From assembly GCF_014190915.1 (NCBI RefSeq), contig NZ_JACHVU010000001.1, positions 310,001 to 374,000 of the forward strand: a DNA stretch of 64,000 nt, read 5' to 3'. Origin of the DNA: Mycolicibacterium iranicum. Its GTDB lineage: Bacteria > Actinomycetota > Actinomycetes > Mycobacteriales > Mycobacteriaceae. The position numbers and the translations under genes are program-made. Below are positions 1-7,890 of the stretch, one piece after another. The notes beneath the pieces are model-generated. The model made no database searches and was not told the origin of the DNA. It saw nothing but the letters and a program-made list of their open reading frames with translations. Position 1 is the first letter of the stretch; the number at the start of each line of letters is the position of its first letter.

Positions 1-1
1 G

Positions 2-1798
2 GTCAACGTTGTGATGAAGCGGCCGATCGCGTTCGCCGCCCCGATTCTGATCGTGATGATCCTGCTGGTCATCCCGCTGGGCCAGCTGGCCCTCGGCGGC
101 ATCAGCGAGAAGTACCTCCCCCCGGACAACGGCGTGCGCCAGGCCCAGGAGGACTTCGACCGCAGCTTCCCCGGTTTCCGTACCGAGCCGCTGACGCTGG
201 TGATCGAGCGCCAGGACGGCGAGCCGGTCACCGAACAGCAGCTCGCCGAGGTCCGCGCCAAGGCGATGACGGTCAGCGGTTTCATCGATCCGGACAACGA
301 CCCGTCGAAGATGTGGCAGGAGCGTTCCGTCCAGGAGGGCGGCACGAAGGACCCGTCGATCCGCGTGCTGCAGAACGGTTTGATCAACCGCAATGACGCG
401 TCGCAGAAGATCGACGAGCTGCGGTCCATCCAGCCTCCGCGCGGACTCGACATCTCCGTCGGCGGCACACCGGCGCTCGAGCAGGACTCCATCCACAGTC
501 TGTTCGACAAGCTGCCCGTGATGGTCCTGGTGCTGATCGTGACGACGACCATCCTGATGTTCCTGGCGTTCGGCTCGATCGTGCTGCCCATCAAGGCGGC
601 GTTGATGAGCGCGCTGACGCTGGGTTCGACGATGGGCATCCTGACGTGGATGTTTGTCGACGGGCACGGCGCCGGCCTGATGAACTACACGCCGCAGCCG
701 CTGATGGCCCCGATGATCGGTCTGATCATCGCCGTGATCTGGGGTCTGTCGACCGACTACGAGGTGTTCCTGGTCTCGCGCATGGTGGAGGCCCGGGAGC
801 GTGGCCTCTCGACCGCCGAGGCCATCCGCATCGGCACCGCGACCACGGGCCGGCTCATCACCGGCGCCGCGCTGGTGCTGGCCGTCGTCGCGGGCGCGTT
901 CGTGTTCTCCGACCTGGTGATGATGAAGTACCTGGCGTTCGGTCTGCTGATCGCGCTGCTGTTGGACGCCACGATCATCCGTATGTTCCTGGTGCCGGCG
1001 ATCATGAAGCTGCTCGGCGACGACTGCTGGTGGGCGCCCCGCTGGATGAAGCGGATCCAGGACCGGCTCGGCCTCGGCGAGACCGAACTGCCCGACGAGC
1101 GCAAACGGCCCGCGGTCCGCGAGGAGCGCGACGAACCGGCCGAAGCGCTGGTCGGCGCAGGCGGCCCGCCGCCGGCGATGGCAGGCGCCCGCGCCCTGCC
1201 CCACGATCCGACCCACCCGGCTCCGGGACGGCCCGCCCCGGCCCGTTTCCCGGCGACGACGTCCCGGATGCCGGCACCGCCGCGCAGCGGTGACCAGGCG
1301 GGTGCGACGACCCGCATCCCGGCGCCGCCTCGGCCCCCGACGGCTCCCCCGCCGCCGGCACCCGCCGACGAGCCGCAGACGACGCGGCTCTCGATCGCGA
1401 AGAACGCCGTCCGCAACGCGGTCAGCGGCGCCACCCAGCGTTCACGTCCGGAAACCCCCGCGCCCCGCGAGGAGCGGGAGATCGAGTCGTGGCTCGGCGA
1501 CCTGCGTGGCACCGGCGGGGCGAGCGGTGCCCCGGCGACCCCGCCGCAGCCTTCTGCGCAGCCCACCCGGGCGATGCAGGATCCGGCGGCCGGCAACGAG
1601 CCGACCACCGCGGTGCCGGCCCAGTCGCAGGACGACGACGCCGACGATGCGGCGACGCGCGCGATCCCGACGCCCCGCAAGACCGATGCCGACGCCGCGA
1701 CGGAGAAGCTCAACACCCGCCCGGACGACGAGACGCCGCGCCGCGGCGGGCACGGGGTGAGCGCAGCAGACCTGCTGCGGCGCGAGGGCCGGCTCTGA
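2..1798 (+). CDS. mmpL3: MmpL3 trehalose monomycolate flippase, C-terminal part (5' truncated by window edge)
   Basis: This is an RND-superfamily MMPL transporter of the inner membrane that moves trehalose monomycolate to the periplasm for mycomembrane building. The reading frame is open to the first base of the window, so the start and the N-terminal half lie outside. Visible are the second periplasmic porter domain and the last membrane bundle, including the GLSTDYEVF motif whose Asp-Tyr pair belongs to the proton relay of MmpL3. The DDCWWAPRWMKR segment and the long Pro/Ala/Thr-rich cytoplasmic tail ending in DLLRREGRL match mycobacterial MmpL3 rather than MmpL11. The neighbouring Rv0205-, Rv0204c-, Rv0203- and MmpL11-type genes confirm the locus. 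The protein is essential in known mycobacteria. Confidence 0.97.
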   Translation, partial: VNVVMKRPIAFAAPILIVMILLVIPLGQLALGGISEKYLPPDNGVRQAQEDFDRSFPGFRTEPLTLVIERQDGEPVTEQQLAEVRAKAMTVSGFIDPDNDPSKMWQERSVQEGGTKDPSIRVLQNGLINRNDASQKIDELRSIQPPRGLDISVGGTPALEQDSIHSLFDKLPVMVLVLIVTTTILMFLAFGSIVLPIKAALMSALTLGSTMGILTWMFVDGHGAGLMNYTPQPLMAPMIGLIIAVIWGLSTDYEVFLVSRMVEARERGLSTAEAIRIGTATTGRLITGAALVLAVVAGAFVFSDLVMMKYLAFGLLIALLLDATIIRMFLVPAIMKLLGDDCWWAPRWMKRIQDRLGLGETELPDERKRPAVREERDEPAEALVGAGGPPPAMAGARALPHDPTHPAPGRPAPARFPATTSRMPAPPRSGDQAGATTRIPAPPRPPTAPPPPAPADEPQTTRLSIAKNAVRNAVSGATQRSRPETPAPREEREIESWLGDLRGTGGASGAPATPPQPSAQPTRAMQDPAAGNEPTTAVPAQSQDDDADDAATRAIPTPRKTDADAATEKLNTRPDDETPRRGGHGVSAADLLRREGRL

Positions 1799-1808
1799 CC
1801 GTCGGGAC

Positions 1809-2951
1809 CTAGTCGACCTCGTCGGGTTCGGCGTTGACCAGGGCCTCGTCCTCGGCTTCCATGGCCTCTTCCTCGGCCTGTGGATCGTCGGCCGTCAGCA
1901 CCCTGATCGCGCTGTTGAGGAACGCCAGAGCCGGCACCGCCAGCAGCGCGCCGACGATTCCGGCCAGCACGCCGCCGCCGGCGATCACCAGCACGATCGC
2001 CAGTGGGTGGATCGCGACGGCGCGGCCCATCACCAGCGGCTGCAGCACGTGGCCCTCCAGCTGCTGCACGGCGATGATCAGGCCGAACGTGATCAGCGCG
2101 TAGATCCAGCCCTTAGCGATGAGCGCCACGATCACCGCGACGAAACCGGTGACGACGGCGCCGACCAGCGGGACGAACGCGCCCATGAACACCAGCGATG
2201 CCAGCGGCAGCGCCAGGGGCACGCCCATGATGGCCAGGCCCACGCCGATGCCGATCGCGTCGACCGCGGCGACCAGGAACGTCGCCCGCACGTAGCCGAT
2301 CAGCGAGCGGAAGCCCGCGCGGCCGGCGTCACGCACCCGCCCCCGCACGTGCGACGGGAAGATCTTGGTGATGAAGCCGAAGATGTTGCGGCCGCCGTGC
2401 AGCAGGAAGATCAGCGTGAAGAAGACCAGCAGCGCCCCGGTGAGGATCTCGGTCAGCGTTCCGGCCGTCGACAGCGCCCCGCTGGTCAGCTTCTCCTGAT
2501 TGCTCTGCAGCGCCTCGATCGCGGTGTCGCGGGCTTGGTTGATCTGCTGATCGCTGACCTGCAGCGGCCCGTCGGTCAACCACCTGCCGACGCCCTCGAT
2601 GCTGGTCGAGACCTGTCCGACCAGGTCCGGTGCGCCCTCGACGAACTGCGTGACCACGAACGCGAGCAGTCCGCCGAACAGCGCGAAACCGGTCAGCAGC
2701 ACGAGCGCGACGGCGCCACCGCGAGGCGCTCCGCGCCGGTCCAGGAAGTCGACCACGGGCATCAGCAACGCGGCGATGATGGTGGCCAGCGCGACGGGAA
2801 CGACGAGGATCTCCAGACGCAGCATCAGCCAGAGCACGGTCAGCACCGCGGCGAAGATGACCAGCAACCGCCAGGACCACGCGGCGGCCCTGCGCACCAT
2901 CGGAGACACCGATTCGTCGGCGAATGTGTCGAAGGACTGGCGGGCTGACAT
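1809..2951 (-). CDS. AI-2E family transporter-like membrane protein (Rv0205 type)
   Basis: A polytopic membrane protein of the AI-2E/PerM family, about 380 residues. Two N-terminal helices (around [16 protein letters not shown]) are followed by a soluble amphipathic stretch rich in Gln/Asn and a C-terminal bundle of several helices with the family sequence [14 protein letters not shown] chose the ATG at 2951 (MSARQSFD); the open frame runs on to 3011 but that extension looks like promoter sequence. It converges on mmpL3, leaving only 10 bases between the stops, and is divergent from the Rv0204c-type gene. The family name comes from an autoinducer-2 exporter; the substrate in mycobacteria is not known, and the conserved position beside mmpL3 is the only hint of a cell-envelope role. 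Confidence 0.9.
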   Translation of the reverse strand: MSARQSFDTFADESVSPMVRRAAAWSWRLLVIFAAVLTVLWLMLRLEILVVPVALATIIAALLMPVVDFLDRRGAPRGGAVALVLLTGFALFGGLLAFVVTQFVEGAPDLVGQVSTSIEGVGRWLTDGPLQVSDQQINQARDTAIEALQSNQEKLTSGALSTAGTLTEILTGALLVFFTLIFLLHGGRNIFGFITKIFPSHVRGRVRDAGRAGFRSLIGYVRATFLVAAVDAIGIGVGLAIMGVPLALPLASLVFMGAFVPLVGAVVTGFVAVIVALIAKGWIYALITFGLIIAVQQLEGHVLQPLVMGRAVAIHPLAIVLVIAGGGVLAGIVGALLAVPALAFLNSAIRVLTADDPQAEEEAMEAEDEALVNAEPDEVD

Positions 2952-3028
2952 TCCGGTAGCGTAACGGCCTTCTCCGCCGTGGCCCCGGATCTGCGGTTTC
3001 CGTGTGAACACGGCTTACCCTGTACGGC

Positions 3029-4147
3029 GTGTCCCCCGACGCCTCCGCGAGCGAGACCCAGGCCGGGACCGCCGGCCCGGATCGGGCCCGCGGTAAGTAC
3101 TGGTGGCTGCGCTGGGTGCTCATCGTCCTGGCCGTGGTCGTGCTGACCGTCGAGCTCGCCCTTGTCCGCGACCAGCTGGCCAAGGCGTGGAAGAGCCTGA
3201 TGTCGGCGAACCTGCTGTGGGTGTTGGCCGCCGCCGCGGCGGCGATGGCCTCGATGCACAGCTTCGCCCAGATCCAGCGCACGCTGTTGCGCTCGGCGGG
3301 CGTGCGGGTGCACCAGTGGCGCTCCGAGGCGGCGTTCTACGCCGGCAACGCGCTGTCCACGACGTTGCCCGGTGGCCCCGTACTGTCGGCGACCTTCATC
3401 TACCGGCAGCAAAGGCTCTGGGGCGCAACACCTTTGGTGGCTTCCTGGCAGCTGGTGATGTCGGGCGTGCTGCAGGTGATCGGTCTGGCGCTGCTCGGCC
3501 TCGGCGGGGCGTTCCTGCTCGGCGCCAGCAAGAACCCGCTGTCGCTGATCTTCTCACTCGGTGGTTTCCTGGCGCTGATCCTGCTCGCCCAGGCGGTGGC
3601 CACCAGACCGGAGCTGATCGACGGGATCGGCGTCCGGGTGCTGACGTGGGTGAACTCGGTGCGCGGCAAGCCCACCGAGACGGGCCTGGCCAAGTGGCGC
3701 GAGATCCTCGCCCAGCTGGAGTCGGTGCAGCTCGGCCGCCGCGATCTGGGCGTCGCGTTCAGCTGGTCGTTCTTCAACTGGGTCGCCGACGTCGCGTGCC
3801 TGCTGTTCGCCTGCTATGCCACCGGCGGGCATCCCTCGCTGGCCGGTGTGACGGTCGCGTACGCGGCGGCCCGCGCCGTCGGGTCGATCCCGCTCATGCC
3901 CGGCGGCCTGCTGGTGGTGGAGGCGGTGCTGGTCCCCGGCCTGGTCTCCAGCGGCATGTCCCTGGCCTCGGCGATCTCGGCGATGCTGATCTACCGGCTG
4001 GTGAGCTGGATCTTCATCTCCGCGATCGGCTGGGTGATCTTCTTCTTCATGTTCCGCACCGAGAGCGCTCTGGACCCCGACCCCGCCGCGGCTCCTCCGG
4101 ACACCCCCGACACGTCCGGGGCGCCGCCGGGCGAATCGCAGCGCTAG
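3029..4147 (+). CDS. Lysylphosphatidylglycerol synthase-like integral membrane protein (UPF0104, Rv0204c type)
   Basis: A protein of 372 residues with about eight hydrophobic segments and the UPF0104/LPG-synthase flippase-domain signature near residue 290 (IPLMPGGLLVVEA). The soluble aminoacyl-transferase domain of MprF is absent, so this is the membrane domain only. A short Pro-rich, acidic tail follows the last helix. The GTG start is supported by the divergent neighbour on the left. The gene corresponds in position to M. tuberculosis Rv0204c. A role in moving a lipid or lipid-linked substrate is suggested by the family, but the substrate is unknown. DUF3054 follows after 9 bases, so the two are probably co-transcribed. 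Confidence 0.88.
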   Translation: MSPDASASETQAGTAGPDRARGKYWWLRWVLIVLAVVVLTVELALVRDQLAKAWKSLMSANLLWVLAAAAAAMASMHSFAQIQRTLLRSAGVRVHQWRSEAAFYAGNALSTTLPGGPVLSATFIYRQQRLWGATPLVASWQLVMSGVLQVIGLALLGLGGAFLLGASKNPLSLIFSLGGFLALILLAQAVATRPELIDGIGVRVLTWVNSVRGKPTETGLAKWREILAQLESVQLGRRDLGVAFSWSFFNWVADVACLLFACYATGGHPSLAGVTVAYAAARAVGSIPLMPGGLLVVEAVLVPGLVSSGMSLASAISAMLIYRLVSWIFISAIGWVIFFFMFRTESALDPDPAAAPPDTPDTSGAPPGESQR

Positions 4148-4156
4148 CCTTTCGAC

Positions 4157-4537
4157 GTGAGGAACGAGACGACCACGCAGCGGTCCGCCGCGGCTAAGGC
4201 GCTCGCCGCCGACCTTGTCTGCGTGGTCGTGTTCTGCACGATCGGGCGCCGGAGCCACGCCGAGGGACTCACCGTCGGCGGCGTGCTCGAGACGGCCTGG
4301 CCCTTCCTGACCGGAACCGGCGTGGGCTGGCTGCTGGCCCGCGGCTGGCAGCGTCCTGCTTCGTTGGCGCCCACCGGCCTGGTGGTGTGGATCGCGACGG
4401 TGGTCGTCGGGATGCTGTTGCGCAAGCTCACCGGTCAGGGCACCGCGACGAGCTTCATCGTCGTGGCGTCGTTGACCACCGCGGTCCTGCTGCTCGGCTG
4501 GCGCGGCATCGCGGTGGCGCTGTCGCGGCGCTCATGA
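4157..4537 (+). CDS. DUF3054 small membrane protein
   Basis: A 126-residue protein with four predicted membrane helices. The pattern ADLVCVVVFCTIGRRSHAEG near residues 15-35 (Asp, then Gly-Arg-x-Ser-His) and the second helix ending in WLLARGW are typical of DUF3054. It starts with GTG 9 bases after the Rv0204c-type gene and its last codons overlap the convergent histidine kinase gene by 6 bases. Its function is unknown; the family is common in actinobacteria and haloarchaea. Confidence 0.85.
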   Translation: MRNETTTQRSAAAKALAADLVCVVVFCTIGRRSHAEGLTVGGVLETAWPFLTGTGVGWLLARGWQRPASLAPTGLVVWIATVVVGMLLRKLTGQGTATSFIVVASLTTAVLLLGWRGIAVALSRRS

Positions 4538-5827
4538 CTCCGAATCATGTTGCCGCTCAGGCGACGTGGACACCGTCAGGGTGGCCCGAAGGCCGCCGAG
4601 CGGGCTGTCGCTGAGGGCGATCGCGCCGCCGTGCAGCGCGGCCTGCTGCGCCACCAGCGCCAGCCCGAGACCTGATCCGCCCGGCGCGGCGTTGCTGCCG
4701 CGCGAGAACCGGCCCAGCACCGTCTGGTGTTCCTCGGCCGGCAGACCGCGCCCGTTGTCGTCGACGACGATCGTGAGGCCGTCCCCGTTGCGGTGCGCCG
4801 CCAGGGCGATGCGCGTCGCGGACCCGTGCGTGATCGCGTTGCGCACCAGATTGTCTACGGCGAGCCGGAGGCCGCTGGGCCAGCCGAGGACGGCGTCCAG
4901 GTCGTCGGCGGCGTCGATGTCGATCTGCACGTCGCGGCTGACGCGCATGTTCTCGCGGGCCACCCGGTCGAGCATGTCGGCGACGTCGATCACCTCACGG
5001 TCCTCGACCTGCGCGAGTTGCCCCGACGCCAGCTGGCCGAGCGCGGTGATGATGCCCTCCACCCGACGTTGGGCGCGCGACAGGTCGGCCACGACCTCGG
5101 CGCGTTCGTCCTCGGGCAGGTTGTGGATGCGCAGCGTGTCGAGGTCGGCGCGCATCGCGGTCAGCGGGGTGCGGAGCTCGTGTGCGGCGTTGGCCGCGAA
5201 GTCCTGCGCGGCCTGCAACGAGTTGGTGGTGGCACGCTGTGCGGCGGCCAGCCGGTCCAGCATCGCGCTCATCGCCTCCGACAGGTCCTCGGCCTCGCGC
5301 ACCCCGTGCACCGCGGGCATCTGTTCGGCGCCGTCGCCGAGCTGCTTGGTGTGCTCGGTCAGCTTGCGCAGCGGCCGGATGGCCGGGCCCGCCAGCAGCC
5401 AACCCATCACGCCGGCCAGCAGCACGGTCACCACCCCGACCCCGATGTAGAACGGGATCCGGGCCCGGCTCAGCAGAATGCTGTCGGCGCGGATGCCGAT
5501 CGACATCAGGACTCCGCCCCGTTCGTCGACCGGCAGGGTGCGCACCCGGTACTCGACGCCGTTGACCATCACCGTTTCGGTGCCCGGCGGCAGCGGAGGC
5601 AACTGGAACCCTCGCTGGAACACGACCTGCCCTGACGAGCGGGAGCGGCCCGTCTGCAGCACCCCACGCCGCGGATCGGTCAGCTGGTCGGGGAACACGC
5701 TGGCGTCGACGATCGCGTCGAGACGCCGATCCAGCTGTGCCTCATCGTTGTTCGCGAGCACCAGCGAGGTCAGGATCGTGAAGGCGGCGACGACGGCAGC
5801 GGCCGCGGCGGCCGCCGCGATGGCCAC
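4532..5827 (-). CDS. prrB2: PrrB-like sensor histidine kinase (PrrB2)
   Basis: Membrane sensor kinase partner of the adjacent PrrA-like regulator. In order it has an N-terminal helix (AAVVAAFTILTSLVLA), an extracytoplasmic sensor region of about 120 residues, a second helix (IPFYIGVGVVTVLLAGVMGW), a HAMP domain, a dimerisation domain with phospho-accepting His in NAAHELRTP near residue 218, and a HATPase domain with N box (NAITHG), DNGRGLP and GSGLGLAL. M. smegmatis carries a second PrrAB pair at the same place near mmpL11/mmpL3, hence the name. The only ATG/GTG/TTG start near the front is GTG 5827, which puts the first helix at residue 1; a CTG at 5872 overlapping the prrA2 stop would add 15 residues (see findings). 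Confidence 0.85.
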   Translation of the reverse strand: MAIAAAAAAAAVVAAFTILTSLVLANNDEAQLDRRLDAIVDASVFPDQLTDPRRGVLQTGRSRSSGQVVFQRGFQLPPLPPGTETVMVNGVEYRVRTLPVDERGGVLMSIGIRADSILLSRARIPFYIGVGVVTVLLAGVMGWLLAGPAIRPLRKLTEHTKQLGDGAEQMPAVHGVREAEDLSEAMSAMLDRLAAAQRATTNSLQAAQDFAANAAHELRTPLTAMRADLDTLRIHNLPEDERAEVVADLSRAQRRVEGIITALGQLASGQLAQVEDREVIDVADMLDRVARENMRVSRDVQIDIDAADDLDAVLGWPSGLRLAVDNLVRNAITHGSATRIALAAHRNGDGLTIVVDDNGRGLPAEEHQTVLGRFSRGSNAAPGGSGLGLALVAQQAALHGGAIALSDSPLGGLRATLTVSTSPERQHDSES

Positions 5828-5868
5828 CCTGGTGCGCAGGGAAGCCGACCGGAGAAAGCGTGGGAGCT

Positions 5869-6615
5869 TCAGGGCTCTTCCCGCAGGACGTAGCCGATCC
5901 CGCGGACGGTGTGGATCACCCGCGGCAGCCCGTCGCGTTCCAGTTTGCGCCGCAGATACGAGACGAACACGTCGGCGACGTTGGTGTCGACGTCGAAGTC
6001 GTAGCCCCAGACCAACTCGAGCAGGCGCTGACGGCTCAGCACCACACCGGCGTTCTCCGCGAGCGCGGCCAGCAGATCGAACTCTCGCTTGGTCAGCTCC
6101 ACGCGTTCACCGGCGACGAAGACCAGCCGCCGGGCGGTGTCAATCGTCAGCGATCCGACGGTCATCGTGTCCGAGGTCGGATCGGAGTGATGGGCCCGCC
6201 GCAGCAGTGCGTGCAGCCGAGCGACGAGCTCGCCCAGATCGAAGGGCTTGGTCAGATAGTCGTCGGCGCCCGCCTCGAGCCCGGCGATGCGGTCGTTGAC
6301 GGTATCGCGGGCCGACAGCACGCAGATCGGGATGTCGTTGCCCAGCGCACGCAGCGCGGTGACCACCGCGACCCCGTCGAGTTCGGGCATCTGCACGTCG
6401 AGCACCAGGGCGTCGTGCGATTCGCTCGACAACAGCCGTAGCGCTTCGCGGCCCGTCGCCGCAACCCGGACGTCGAACCCCGAATGCCGCAGACCCCGGG
6501 CCACCGACGTCCGGACATCGGGGTCGTCGTCGACCATCAGAACCGTCCGACCCGCGCCGTCCTGCCCGGACGGCTCCCCTCCACGAGCGGGCGGAGTGTC
6601 TACTCTGTCCCGCAC
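5869..6615 (-). CDS. prrA2: PrrA-like OmpR-family response regulator (PrrA2)
   Basis: A 248-residue two-domain response regulator. The receiver domain has the acidic pocket VDDDPD near residue 30, the phospho-acceptor Asp at residue 73 ([11 protein letters not shown]), and the conserved Lys in DDYLTKPF. The C-terminal winged helix contains [14 protein letters not shown] and [25 protein letters not shown], the sequence typical of PrrA. An extra Gly-rich lead of about 20 residues precedes the receiver domain. It is the first gene of the prrA2-prrB2 pair. In known mycobacteria PrrAB controls growth, respiration and lipid genes; this second copy is found in fast growers. The start is GTG, ten bases past the stop of the heme-binding gene. 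Confidence 0.88.
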   Translation of the reverse strand: MRDRVDTPPARGGEPSGQDGAGRTVLMVDDDPDVRTSVARGLRHSGFDVRVAATGREALRLLSSESHDALVLDVQMPELDGVAVVTALRALGNDIPICVLSARDTVNDRIAGLEAGADDYLTKPFDLGELVARLHALLRRAHHSDPTSDTMTVGSLTIDTARRLVFVAGERVELTKREFDLLAALAENAGVVLSRQRLLELVWGYDFDVDTNVADVFVSYLRRKLERDGLPRVIHTVRGIGYVLREEP

Positions 6616-6624
6616 CGTCGTTGC

Positions 6625-7020
6625 TTAGAAGTTGGGTCCGTCCGGATCTGCAGGCGTGAATCCGCAGCGCTGCTTGATGTCGGCCAGCGGCTGACGCACA
6701 CCCTTGAGCTCGGCCTCGATCTGCGGGTGGGCGGCCAGGTACTCGGCCACCTCGGCGGTCAGCTGCTCGCGCGGCATCCCGTGCAGGCTGCTGAAGAACG
6801 CGTTCACCTCGGGGTGGGTGAACAGGTAGGCGGAGGTGGACGCCGAGACACCGGAGGCGACGCCGGCGAAATCGGCCGCGCTGCAGTTCGGGGGCGGAGG
6901 GGCAGGCTGAGCCGACGCGGCGGGGGCTCCGAGGACGCCGAAGAGCGCAGCGCCGGTGACCGCACCCGCGCCCAGCGCGCCCGCAACCGCACGACGCACC
7001 ATGGGGGCCGAGTTCAACAT
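6625..7020 (-). CDS. Secreted heme-binding protein, Rv0203-family paralogue
   Basis: A 131-residue exported protein with an Arg-containing signal peptide (VRRAVAGALGAGAVTGAALFGVLGAPAASA) followed by a helical domain with two Cys (NCSAADFAGV and KQRCGF) that bracket the fold, as in the mycobacterial hemophore Rv0203. The HPEVNAFF and HPQIEAEL segments match the repeated His-Pro helix pattern of this family. ATG 7020 is chosen because a strong ribosome site (GGAGAAGGAG in the sense strand) precedes it; the frame extends to 7080 without better support. It lies directly after a second family member and next to mmpL11, the known heme-uptake partner. Heme binding itself is inferred from the family. 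Confidence 0.8.
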   Translation of the reverse strand: MLNSAPMVRRAVAGALGAGAVTGAALFGVLGAPAASAQPAPPPPNCSAADFAGVASGVSASTSAYLFTHPEVNAFFSSLHGMPREQLTAEVAEYLAAHPQIEAELKGVRQPLADIKQRCGFTPADPDGPNF

Positions 7021-7157
7021 GAAGGCTCCTTCTCCACACATAGACAGACCGGGCTCGTTTCGGCCGCCGGTCAGGACCATCCTAGAAAGCTAAGCAGAAC
7101 CGCTGTCCAGTTTCTTGCCTAGCAGTTAATCAATCGTGAGAAAGTCCCGGGCGCGAG

Positions 7158-7610
7158 CTAGCGCGCGGCCCCGACGTTCTGCGCCGCCGGCTGCGCGGGC
7201 CCCTGCTGCGCGGCCTGCATCAGCCCCAGCACCTGCGGCAGCGTGATCGGCAGATTGCAGGTGGCCGACAACGTGACCAGGGGGCGCTGCAGTCGCTGCA
7301 GATCCGAGGCGACCTGGGGGTTCGCGTCGAAGTATGCCTTGAGGGCCGCGACAGACTCCGGCCCGCTCTGCTGCTGGGTGGCGGCGGTGATCGCCTGGTC
7401 GGTCTTCGGATTCGCCTCCAGGTAGTTGCCGGTGTAGGTCGCGACCTCGGCGACGGTCCGCGCGACCTCGCTGGCCGCGCACGTCCCGGGCGCGGCGGAC
7501 GCCACGGGCGTCGGCGTGCCGGCCAACGTCAGCGCGCTCGTGACGGCGGCGAACGCGACGGCCATCGCCGGCCGGGTCACGAACGAGGTGAAATCCCAGG
7601 ATGGATTCAT
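7158..7610 (-). CDS. Rv0203-type secreted hemophore
   Basis: A 150-residue secreted protein closely resembling M. tuberculosis Rv0203, which carries heme to MmpL3/MmpL11. After a signal peptide ending near SAAPG come CAASEVARTVAEVATYTGNY, a helical region with FDANPQVASDL, and the second Cys in SATCNLPI, the same layout as Rv0203. The C-terminus has an extra Gln/Ala/Pro-rich tail. ATG 7610 has a clear GGAG upstream in the sense strand. It is divergent from mmpL11, with a shared 280-base promoter region, and is followed by a paralogue at 6625-7020 in the same direction. Confidence 0.88.
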   Translation of the reverse strand: MNPSWDFTSFVTRPAMAVAFAAVTSALTLAGTPTPVASAAPGTCAASEVARTVAEVATYTGNYLEANPKTDQAITAATQQQSGPESVAALKAYFDANPQVASDLQRLQRPLVTLSATCNLPITLPQVLGLMQAAQQGPAQPAAQNVGAAR

Positions 7611-7890
7611 GACGAACTCCTAACAGTTCGCTAACGACACACGCGTTTCGCAAACTCGCTGCGATCATTGGCAGTGTCGCTCAGCAGGGTCCCCGACGCC
7701 TGTACCACTCGACCACATACTGCCATCGCTTCGCCGCGGCTGACGAATCCGGAGCCGCCTCAGACCTGCATTAGAGCTGCATGAGGCATTTCTGGCAGCC
7801 CTTACGAGGGCGGTCACCGCACAGATCGCTGCTGTACGCTTCGGCTACGGACAGCCGGGGAGAAAGTGGGGAGTTCCGATCCAGCAGTTC

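Noticed and set aside
757-1760. Several open frames overlapping the MmpL3 tail
   Set aside because: The tail is Pro/Ala/Arg-rich and GC-heavy, so all frames stay open; only the MmpL3 frame matches a known protein.
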